A stretch of DNA of 64,000 nucleotides, taken from assembly GCF_013426895.1 (NCBI RefSeq), contig NZ_AP023175.1:434001-498000 (forward strand), read 5' to 3'. Origin of the DNA: Paraburkholderia largidicola. GTDB lineage: Bacteria; Pseudomonadota; Gammaproteobacteria; Burkholderiales; Burkholderiaceae. Shown here piece after piece: positions 50,628 through 58,023 of this stretch. The translations under genes were made by a program, and so were the position numbers. How positions within the stretch are numbered: position 1 is the stretch's first letter; each line of letters begins with the position of its first letter. The notes under the pieces are model-generated. The model searched no databases, was not told where the DNA came from, and worked only from the letters and a program-made list of their open reading frames with translations.

Positions 50628-52214
50628 ATGGCCACGAACACGAACACCAACATGCAAAAGGTCGCCCTGCTCTCCGATCTCGCTGACAACGGCATGAAAC
50701 GCGTCGAGGTGAACGGCACGCCGATCCTGCTGATCCGCCGCGGCGACGCCGTGAATGCCTACAGCGCCGACTGTCCGCATGCGGGTGCGCCGCTCGACCA
50801 GGGCGCGCTATGCAACGGGCGGCTCATCTGTCCATGGCACAAGGGAACCTTCGACATCGAGACGGGCGCGCTCGTCGAGCCGCCTGCGCTGTTGCCGTTG
50901 ACGCGCTATCCGGTGCGTGTCGAACACGACGACGTGCTCGTCGACAGCACGCCCGAGCCGTCGAAGCCGCCCACGTCCACGGCAGCGGACAGGCGCACGT
51001 TTGCGATCGTCGGCGCGGGCGCGGCGGGTGCGGCCGCCTGCGCGGCGCTGCGCGAAGCGGGCTTTGCGGGAAGCATCGCGCTGATCGATCGCGAGCCGCG
51101 CACGCCGTATGACCGCACGTCGCTGAGCAAATTCGTGCCGTCCGGCGAGATGTCGCCCGACGACATTCCACCGCTGCTGCCCGACGACTATTTCTCCGCT
51201 CACGCGATCGACGTGATTCAGGCCGAGGTCACCACGCTCGATGCGAACGCGCGGCGTATCGATATCGGTAGCGCGCCGTCGCTGCACTACGATGCGGCGC
51301 TCGTGGCAACGGGCGGCATACCAAAGCGCGTGTCGTTGCAAGGCAGCGATGCGGCGGGCGTGAAGTCGCGCATTTGCCTGCTGCGCAACCGCGACGACGC
51401 GCGACATCTCGTCGAGACGGCCGAGCAGGGGCAGCACGCGCTGGTACTCGGCGCGAGTTTCATCGGGCTGGAAGTCGCGTCGGCACTGCGCGAGCGCAAG
51501 CTGCGCGTGACAGTTGTATCGCCGGGTAATGTGCCGTTCGAAAAGCAGTTCGGCCCCGAACTCGGCAGGCTGTTCATGCGCCTGCATGAAGCGCATGGTG
51601 TACGCATCCGCATGGGCCATCACGCGCGTTCCGTCAGTCCGGGCAACGCGGATGAAGCCGCGGATGGCGCGTTACGCGTGACGCTCGACAACGGCGAGAC
51701 GGTAGCGTGCGACTTTATCGTGGCGGGCATCGGCGTGACGCCGGCGACGGACTTCATCGAAGGCGTGAAGCGCAACGACGACAAAAGCATCAACGTCGAT
51801 GCATCCATGCGCGTTACTGACGGTCTCTATGCGGCGGGCGACATCGCGCGCTTCGAGTTGCCCCAGCACGGCGGAGAACGTGTGCGGATCGAGCACTGGC
51901 GCGTCGCGCAACAGCACGCGCGCATCGCCGCGCACGCGATGCTCGGCATGCCGCCAAAGGAGCCATACGTGCCGTACTTCTGGACGTATCACTTCGGCAA
52001 GACGTTCGAATATCTCGGCCACGCGAAACACTGGGACCAGATCAAATTCACCGGAACGCCCGATACGTTCGAATTCATCGCGCTGCTCGGCGAGAAGGGA
52101 AAGCTGGTGGCCGCTGTCGGGTGCAATCGCGAGAAACAGACGGGCATGCTCGTGGAGTCCATGCGCGATTCGTTGAGTCTCGCCGATGCGATGAAGATTG
52201 CTGAATCCGCGTGA
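50628..52214 (+). CDS. Rieske-FAD pyridine nucleotide-disulfide oxidoreductase (AIF-like)
   Basis: A 528-residue fusion: N-terminal Rieske [2Fe-2S] domain (C49 and H51 in CPHAGAPL, C68 and H71 in CPWHKGTF) and a C-terminal FAD/NAD-binding reductase (IVGAGAAGAAAC near 127, second nucleotide motif VLGASFIGLEVASAL near 280, FAD motif DGLYAAGDIARF near 432). This layout matches apoptosis-inducing-factor-like oxidoreductases and ferredoxin reductases of oxygenase systems. GAGGAAAACA precedes ATG 50628. It is divergent from the acyl-CoA dehydrogenase-like gene. Electron partner unknown. Confidence 0.9.
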   Translation: MATNTNTNMQKVALLSDLADNGMKRVEVNGTPILLIRRGDAVNAYSADCPHAGAPLDQGALCNGRLICPWHKGTFDIETGALVEPPALLPLTRYPVRVEHDDVLVDSTPEPSKPPTSTAADRRTFAIVGAGAAGAAACAALREAGFAGSIALIDREPRTPYDRTSLSKFVPSGEMSPDDIPPLLPDDYFSAHAIDVIQAEVTTLDANARRIDIGSAPSLHYDAALVATGGIPKRVSLQGSDAAGVKSRICLLRNRDDARHLVETAEQGQHALVLGASFIGLEVASALRERKLRVTVVSPGNVPFEKQFGPELGRLFMRLHEAHGVRIRMGHHARSVSPGNADEAADGALRVTLDNGETVACDFIVAGIGVTPATDFIEGVKRNDDKSINVDASMRVTDGLYAAGDIARFELPQHGGERVRIEHWRVAQQHARIAAHAMLGMPPKEPYVPYFWTYHFGKTFEYLGHAKHWDQIKFTGTPDTFEFIALLGEKGKLVAAVGCNREKQTGMLVESMRDSLSLADAMKIAESA

Positions 52215-52291
52215 ACGCAATCTTGAACTGAGTCGCGCCGTGCATCGCGGATCGTATGCGATGCACGGCGCCATGCGCCTCGTGTCCGTGA

Positions 52292-52495
52292 TCAACTGCT
52301 ATGCGAAGGATGCCCGCCGGCGCCCGGCGGTTCCGAACGATCTCCGCTCCCCAGCGGCACCTCTGCCGTCTGGTTCGGATGCGGATTCGAACGCGGCGGA
52401 TTCGTGGCCTTCGCCGTTTCGGTCGGCTCGCCAGGCTGGGTTGTCGTGCCTGTGCGTCGTTGATCGTCCTTCTTTTGTGAGTGCTTTTCGTCCAT
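52292..52495 (-). CDS. Small hydrophilic protein, 67 aa
   Basis: A 67-residue, disordered-looking protein rich in Pro, Thr, Gln, Asn and charged residues (starting MDEKHSQKKDDQRRTG). AAGGGAG lies seven bases before the ATG at 52495. No family recognised. It could be one of the small stress proteins typical of this region, but chance ORFs are possible in GC-rich DNA. Confidence 0.42.
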   Translation of the reverse strand: MDEKHSQKKDDQRRTGTTTQPGEPTETAKATNPPRSNPHPNQTAEVPLGSGDRSEPPGAGGHPSHSS

Positions 52496-52783
52496 CTTCA
52501 TGCTCCCTTGGCCGTTAAAGCCGTGGTGACCGGATGCTTCGCTTCTGCGGCGTCCGTTCATAACGCGCGTCGAGCGCTGGAAGATCTACATGTGGCGTGG
52601 AAGGTTTGCACGCATGTATGAAAGAACGCTCTGCAACACGCTGTGCATCGTCAATGTGGCAAGCGGTGTTCCCGCGAACGCGGGGAACGTCGCTTGCTGC
52701 AGGTTTTCTGAATGTTCGCGATGGACTCTTTCTTGCGTACGCAACGGCATGTTGCACACGACAACGAAAAGCACACCACGACG

Positions 52784-54964
52784 ATGACGCAAACCCAGAC
52801 CATCACCACTGCCGAAGCAGAGCCGCCTACTATCGACACCCGCGCCGCGCCGGGCCTCCTGCGCGTGAACCGCAACTGCGCGTGGCACGAGCACGCACAT
52901 CACTTCCGCATCCTGATCGACGCCGCCGATTACTTCGCCGCCTTGCGCGACGCGATGTCCCGTGCGCGCCACACGATCCATATCGTCGGCTGGGATATCG
53001 ACAGCCGTTTGCAACTGGTTCCCGGCGGCGCGCCCGATCGTCTTCCCGCCGGTCTCGCCGACTTTCTCTGCGCGCTCGCGGAAACCAATCGCCATTTGCA
53101 CATCTATATCCTCGCGTGGGACTTCGCGATGCTGTATGCGTTCGAGCGCGAATGGCTGCCCGTGTACAAGATGGGCTGGCGCACGCATCGCCGCATCCGC
53201 TTCCGGCAGGACGGTCGGCATCCCATCGGGGCGTCGCATCATCAGAAGATCGTCGTGATCGACGATGCGCTGGCGTTCGTCGGCGGCATCGATCTCACCA
53301 GCTCGCGTTGGGACACACCCGAGCATCGTCTTCACGCGCCCTTGCGCCGCAACGCAGGCGACACGCCCTATCAGCCAATGCACGACGTGCAGGCGATGTT
53401 CGACGGCCCCGCCGCGCACGCTGTCAGCCGGCTCGTGCGCGAGCGTTGGCGACTCGCGACGGGCAAGCCGCTCGACGTCTCGCCGGACTCGAACGACCAC
53501 GCCGGTATCTGGCCCGCAGACATTACCGCCGATATCGACGACGTCGAACTCGGCATCTCGCTGACGGAACCCGCTTTTGAAGGACGGCCACTCGTCGGGC
53601 AGATCCAGCAGCTTTATATCGATGCGATCGCAAACGCGAAACACACCATCTACATCGAGAACCAATACTTCACCGCGAGCCGCGTCGGCGCGGCGCTGGC
53701 CGCGCGTCTCGCGGATACCGATAGCCCCGACATCGCCGTCGTCGGTCCCGAGCGAACCAGCGGCTGGCTCCAGGAAGCGACGATGGGCGTGTTGCGCGCG
53801 CGGCTTCACGGCCTGCTGAAACACGCCGACGGCCACCGCCGCTACGCGATGTACGCACCGACCATCGCCGGCATGAACGGCACGTCCAACCAGATCATCA
53901 ACGTGCACAGCAAGCTGATGACCGTCGACAACGATGTGCTGATCGTCGGCAGCGCGAATCTCAACAACCGCTCGATGGTGCTCGACACGGAATGCAACAT
54001 CACGCTTGAAGCGCGCGGCGATGCGCGCGTGCAGGCCGCTATCGCATCGGTCCGTAACCGGCTGCTGGCCGAGCACCTGGACGTTTCGCCCGCCGATGTG
54101 CAAGCCGCGCTCGCAACCCGGCGTCTGAACGACGCGATCGCGCACCTGCGGCACGGCGAGCGCACGCTGATGCCGCTCGATCCCGTCGTTTCCGGCGATC
54201 TCGAAGAACTGGCGTCGCACGTGTCCGTGTTCGACGCAGAAGCGCCCGTCGCGCCGCATGAACTCGTGCGGCACTTTCTGCCCGAGGAACACAGCCGCCC
54301 GCTGATGGGCAAACTGCTGGCGCTCGGCGCGCTCGCGCTGATCGTCGTCGCACTGGGCATGCTGTGGCGCTTCACGCCGCTGCGCGAAGCCGTCAGTTTC
54401 ACCGCGCTCGTGCACGGCGCACAGCGCGTGCACGCGTCGCCGCTCGGGCCCTTTGCGATCGTTGCGCTGTATGCAATCGCGGCGAGCGTCTCGGTGCCCG
54501 TCACGCTGCTGATCGCCGTGAGCGGATTCGTGTTCGGCGCACTGTGGGGCAGCACCTACGCGTTCGCGGGCACGATGATCTCGGCATGCATCACGTACTA
54601 TGCGGGGCTGTCGCTCGGTCACGATGCGGTACGCAAATTCGCGGGGCATCGTATCAACCGGATCAGCGAAAAGCTCGGCAAAAAGGGGCTGATTACGGTT
54701 CTCGTGCTGCGCGTCGTGCCGATTGCGCCGTTCACGATCATCAATCTCGCGGCGGGCGCATCGCATATCGGCCTGCGCGATTATCTGGCGGGCACCGTGC
54801 TCGGCATGACGCCGGGCATCGTGCTCGCGACGACCTTCGCTCATCAGCTCGTCGCCGCCGTCCGTCATCCGTCGCTTACGGGGCTCGCGCTCGTCGCGCT
54901 GATCGGCGCGGCGCTGATCGGACTGTCGGTTGCCTTGCAACGCTTCTTCGCGGGACGCGCATGA
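52784..54964 (+). CDS. Phospholipase D / cardiolipin synthase-like protein fused to a VTT (DedA-like) membrane domain
   Basis: A 726-residue fusion. The N-terminal half has two HKD motifs: HHQKIVVIDD (H153, K155, D160) and HSKLMTVDNDVLIVGSAN (His near 375). A linker of about 60 residues leads to a membrane domain from residue 510 on, of the VTT/TVP38 type, with AVSGFVFGALWGSTYAFAG and RVVPIAPFTIINLAAGAS. Known PLD family members hydrolyse or transfer phosphatidyl groups; VTT-type proteins are lipid scramblase-like. ATG 52784 is chosen as the first ATG before the conserved start. Its TGA overlaps the next gene (ATGA). Confidence 0.9.
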   Translation: MTQTQTITTAEAEPPTIDTRAAPGLLRVNRNCAWHEHAHHFRILIDAADYFAALRDAMSRARHTIHIVGWDIDSRLQLVPGGAPDRLPAGLADFLCALAETNRHLHIYILAWDFAMLYAFEREWLPVYKMGWRTHRRIRFRQDGRHPIGASHHQKIVVIDDALAFVGGIDLTSSRWDTPEHRLHAPLRRNAGDTPYQPMHDVQAMFDGPAAHAVSRLVRERWRLATGKPLDVSPDSNDHAGIWPADITADIDDVELGISLTEPAFEGRPLVGQIQQLYIDAIANAKHTIYIENQYFTASRVGAALAARLADTDSPDIAVVGPERTSGWLQEATMGVLRARLHGLLKHADGHRRYAMYAPTIAGMNGTSNQIINVHSKLMTVDNDVLIVGSANLNNRSMVLDTECNITLEARGDARVQAAIASVRNRLLAEHLDVSPADVQAALATRRLNDAIAHLRHGERTLMPLDPVVSGDLEELASHVSVFDAEAPVAPHELVRHFLPEEHSRPLMGKLLALGALALIVVALGMLWRFTPLREAVSFTALVHGAQRVHASPLGPFAIVALYAIAASVSVPVTLLIAVSGFVFGALWGSTYAFAGTMISACITYYAGLSLGHDAVRKFAGHRINRISEKLGKKGLITVLVLRVVPIAPFTIINLAAGASHIGLRDYLAGTVLGMTPGIVLATTFAHQLVAAVRHPSLTGLALVALIGAALIGLSVALQRFFAGRA

Positions 54965-55713
54965 ACGACAGCGTCCTGACCTTGCGCGAACAGAGGGCTG
55001 CAACCGACCTTCGTGCGTTGCGCATCGCCACGTACAACATTCACGGCACGGTCGGCACCGACGGGCAGGCATCGCCGGAACGCATCGCGGGCGTGATCCG
55101 TGAGCTCGACGCCGATATTGTCGCGTTGCAGGAAGTGCCACTAGGCGGCAGTTTTGCGCCGAATGCGCTGCCTGTCTTGCGCGAAATGACAGGCATGGAC
55201 GCGATCGCCGGCCCGACGCTCGATACGCCCGAACGACGCTACGGCAACGCGATCCTGAGCCGGTTGCCCATCTGCGCGACACGTTCGCTCGATCTCTCGT
55301 TCGGTACGCGCGAAGCGCGCGGCGCGCTCGACGTCGATGTGGAAACGGACGGCACTGGTTCGCCGCTCCGTGTGGTCGCGACCCATCTCGGTCTGTCGTC
55401 GCGCGAGCGTCGCGCGCAGATCCGCGCGCTGATTGCCGCATTCGATACACCGCGCATGCCCGTACTGCTGATGGGCGATCTCAACGAGTGGTTCGTCTGG
55501 GGTCACGCGCTGCGCATGCTCGTCACCCATTTTCGGGCGGCGCCTGCGCCGCGCACCTTTCCGTCGCGCCTGCCCGTGTTCGCGCTCGACCGCATCTGGA
55601 TGCACCCTGCCGATCGCCTGATCGACGTAACGGTGCACCGCAGCACGCGTGCGCGTGTCGCATCGGATCACTTACCGCTGGTCGCGCGGATCGCGCGGGA
55701 GCATCATTACTAG
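54961..55713 (+). CDS. Endonuclease/exonuclease/phosphatase (EEP) family protein
   Basis: A 250-residue EEP-fold protein: RIATYNIHGTVG, DADIVALQEVP (metal Glu), ATHLGLSSRERRAQ, LLMGDLNEW (Asp, Asn) and a C-terminal SDHLPLVARI (Asp-His pair) give the full catalytic set. Such enzymes cleave phosphodiesters in nucleic acids or phospholipid head groups. Its ATG overlaps the stop of the PLD-VTT gene by four bases, so it probably works on the same lipid pathway. No signal peptide. Confidence 0.92.
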   Translation: MNDSVLTLREQRAATDLRALRIATYNIHGTVGTDGQASPERIAGVIRELDADIVALQEVPLGGSFAPNALPVLREMTGMDAIAGPTLDTPERRYGNAILSRLPICATRSLDLSFGTREARGALDVDVETDGTGSPLRVVATHLGLSSRERRAQIRALIAAFDTPRMPVLLMGDLNEWFVWGHALRMLVTHFRAAPAPRTFPSRLPVFALDRIWMHPADRLIDVTVHRSTRARVASDHLPLVARIAREHHY

Positions 55714-55784
55714 TTCGCGGTGGAGCGCAGGCGCATCGCTTGCGCGCTCTGCGGGTTCGTTTAACTTTCTTCATGGAGCTGCCA

Positions 55785-55943
55785 ATGGTCAGAAAGAATT
55801 ACGCCCCGGACGAAAACGCCCCACGTCAACCGTATGCGGATAAGGATGCGGGTGTCGGCATGGGCCGGATCTCGCTCGACGATGACGATCTCGAGGACGA
55901 CCTGGACGATGAAGAAGAGGACGATGCGGAAGGCTCGCGCTAA
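55785..55943 (+). CDS. Small very acidic protein, 52 aa
   Basis: A 52-residue protein whose C-terminal half is almost all Asp and Glu (SLDDDDLEDDLDDEEEDD). GGAG stands six bases before ATG 55785; an ATG four codons upstream is in frame. It lies 70 bases after the EEP gene and is followed by a bidirectional terminator. Function unknown. Confidence 0.62.
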   Translation: MVRKNYAPDENAPRQPYADKDAGVGMGRISLDDDDLEDDLDDEEEDDAEGSR

Positions 55944-55970
55944 CCGCTAACGAACTGACGGAAGCGTAAG

Positions 55971-56016
55971 AAAAAAACGCAGCACGTGGTGTCAACCGCG
56001 CGCTGCGTTTGTTTTT
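55971..56016. terminator. Bidirectional terminator between convergent genes
   Basis: AAACGCAGC and GCTGCGTTT form a 9-base stem with an 18-base loop; an A run precedes and a T run follows, so it can stop transcription from both the acidic-protein gene (+) and the glycine-zipper gene (-). Confidence 0.82.
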
Positions 56017-56028
56017 GGAAAAGTGGAT

Positions 56029-56652
56029 CTATGCGTGCCGTTCGGCAGGCCTGTCGCCAGGCCGCTGGATACGCCCGTCGACGCTGCGCTCCGACTGCAC
56101 CGGCTGCGGCGGCTGTGTCGGGTCGAAGTCGGCCCAACGGCCCTGCTGCCAGCGCCCCGTGGCGCGCTCGATCGACGCGCCACCCGCCTCGCGCAACAGA
56201 CCCGCCGCCATTTGCTGCGTGTCGGGCGTCACATGCACGGCCAGCAGCACGCCGGAGTCGCGCTCCTCGTGATGCGCCCGCACGTGATGCGCCCCCTTGC
56301 CGCCGCCGCGTGTCTTGTACATGGCGCCGACCAGCGAACCGATATACGCGCCGACGCCCGCCGCGATCGCCGACACCAGCACGGGCGCCGAGAATGCCGT
56401 GAAGACGCCCACCCCGACCACGGCGCCCGCGACGGCCCCGATCGTTACGCCCAAGCCCGCACCTTTCGGCGCATCGGTGGCGGCGGCGTCCTTGTTGTGA
56501 TCGCCGCCGATCGGAAAGCGCGCATGCTGCCCGCTCGGATTGACGAAGAACAGCGACACGTCTTCTTCGACAAAACCCGCTCGAAAAAGACGCTCGGCGG
56601 CCGCTTCGGCCGTCGGAAACGTGGTGAATCGTGCGGCAACGATGAGCGACAT
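56029..56652 (-). CDS. Glycine-zipper protein, general stress protein-like
   Basis: A 207-residue protein. The N-terminal RFTTFPTAEAAAERLFRAGF with FFVNPSGQH resembles the general stress protein 17M-like domain; a Gly-zipper hydrophobic segment follows (VTIGAVAGAVVGVGVFTAF and IAAGVGAYIGSLVG, residues about 70-115) and the C-terminus is hydrophilic with VLLAVHVTPDTQQ. Likely membrane associated and stress induced by analogy. GGGAGG precedes ATG 56652. Confidence 0.72.
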   Translation of the reverse strand: MSLIVAARFTTFPTAEAAAERLFRAGFVEEDVSLFFVNPSGQHARFPIGGDHNKDAAATDAPKGAGLGVTIGAVAGAVVGVGVFTAFSAPVLVSAIAAGVGAYIGSLVGAMYKTRGGGKGAHHVRAHHEERDSGVLLAVHVTPDTQQMAAGLLREAGGASIERATGRWQQGRWADFDPTQPPQPVQSERSVDGRIQRPGDRPAERHA

Positions 56653-56749
56653 GGATGCCTCCCTTGTTCCAGACTTCGTTCGATAAAAGACGGCAGCACA
56701 TGCCGTCCCGCTATGGCATGAATTGAGCAAGGCACGCGCCTGGCTTATC

Positions 56750-56801
56750 TGCGTGCCTCATTTGCGTGCCTCATTTGCCTGCCTCATTTGCCTGCGTCAT
56801 T
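56750..56801. repeat. Tandem repeat, four 13-base units
   Basis: Four units of TGC(G/C)TGC(C/G)TCATT run across the 3' end and stop codon of the acidic protein gene at 56797-57198. Unit number may vary between strains, which would leave the coding part nearly unchanged. Confidence 0.8.
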
Positions 56802-57198
56802 TGCGGCGTTCGCGCGGCGCGTCGTCGATATCCGTGTCGTCGTCGAGATCTTCGTCCGAGCTTTCGGCAATCTCGTCCGCGATACCGTCGGCGTCTTCTT
56901 CGCCCGCCGCGCTGATCACGCGGTCCACATCGATGTCCTCGTTATCCTCGAGCGTCGAGTCGCCATCGGCGGAGGCGCGTTCGCCTGTGCCGAAGCGGTC
57001 GGTGTCGCTCGCGAGTTCCGCTTCGCCCGTTTCGAGCGCGTGATTGTCGAGTTCATCGTCGACATCGAATGCGTGACGCTTCGCGCCCGCGACATCGCTG
57101 CCACTATCCGATGAATCGCTCGGCCCGAGCGATGCATTGTCGTGGCCCGTTTGCCTGACCTCGGGGCGTTGTTCGTCGTCGGGATTGAGTGTGCTCAT
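56797..57198 (-). CDS. Acidic hypothetical protein, 133 aa
   Basis: A 133-residue, strongly acidic, low-complexity protein (many Asp, Glu, Ser; for example DEDLDDDTDIDD near the end). GGAGG is seven bases before ATG 57198. No domain recognised; likely disordered. It is divergent from the UdgX gene. The frame extends upstream to 57534 inside the UdgX gene, which is not coding on this strand. Confidence 0.62.
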   Translation of the reverse strand: MSTLNPDDEQRPEVRQTGHDNASLGPSDSSDSGSDVAGAKRHAFDVDDELDNHALETGEAELASDTDRFGTGERASADGDSTLEDNEDIDVDRVISAAGEEDADGIADEIAESSDEDLDDDTDIDDAPRERRK

Positions 57199-57343
57199 GC
57201 TGGCCTCCACAGTGGGTTGATCTGGATGGTGCGTCGCTACGAAAGCGCAAGAAGCATTCCGCTGATCGATCTGCTGCGGGGAACATGGATTGCTCGCGTC
57301 GCCATGCATGCAGCGCGTGCATCTATCTTCGAACCACCACGTC

Positions 57344-58009
57344 ATGAACTCACGCAAACCCAGCCAACCGGACGCCGCAGCGAAGGACACACCACAGATC
57401 GACCCCGACCAGCAGCCGAAGCACCTCGACGATTGCCGCCGCTGCGCGTTGTGGGCGCACGCGACGCAGGCAGTCGGCGGCGTCGGGCCGAACCATGCGC
57501 CGATCATGATGGTCGGCGAGCAGCCAGGCGACAAGGAAGATCAACAGGGCAAGCCGTTCGTCGGCCCCGCCGGACAACTGCTCGACGATGCATTGGAGGA
57601 AGCCGGCATCGCGCGCCACGACGTGTATGTCACCAACGCCGTCAAGCATTTCAAATGGGAGCCGCGCGGCAAGCGCCGTATGCACAAGACGCCCGCGCAA
57701 CGCGAGATCGACGCGTGCCATTACTGGCTGGAGCGCGAGCAGGCTTCCGTCGATCCGCGGGTGATCGTCGCGCTCGGCGCGACGGCATTGAAGGCGTTAC
57801 TGGAAGATCGCGACGCGCGGCTGCAGGCCGTCGTTGGCAAGGTGCTCGAACATGGCGGGCGTCATGTGGTGCCGACCTATCATCCATCGTTTGCGCTGCG
57901 TGCGCCCGATGAAGCGACACGCGAGCGCGCCTACGCGGCCATCGTCGCGGCATTGGGTGAAGCAGGAAAACTCGCGCAGCGCGTAGCGGCGCGCGAAAGC
58001 GGCCGATGA
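57344..58009 (+). CDS. UdgX-type uracil-DNA glycosylase
   Basis: A 221-residue family-4-like uracil-DNA glycosylase. MMVGEQPGDKEDQQGKPFVG is the active-site motif, and the insertion GKRRMHKTP (H114 in the R-R-x-H motif) is diagnostic of UdgX, in which this His forms a covalent bond with uracil-containing DNA. Iron-sulfur Cys visible are C31, C34 and C125; the fourth ligand is not evident as Cys. PTYHPSFALR near the end is the second catalytic motif. ATG 57344 is preferred over 57290. Confidence 0.9.
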   Translation: MNSRKPSQPDAAAKDTPQIDPDQQPKHLDDCRRCALWAHATQAVGGVGPNHAPIMMVGEQPGDKEDQQGKPFVGPAGQLLDDALEEAGIARHDVYVTNAVKHFKWEPRGKRRMHKTPAQREIDACHYWLEREQASVDPRVIVALGATALKALLEDRDARLQAVVGKVLEHGGRHVVPTYHPSFALRAPDEATRERAYAAIVAALGEAGKLAQRVAARESGR

Positions 58010-58023
58010 AACGCGGGACCGCG

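Noticed and set aside
52586..55450. 954-codon open frame on the minus strand
   Set aside because: Antisense to the PLD-VTT fusion and the EEP gene; no domain-like segment, composition typical of a shadow frame.
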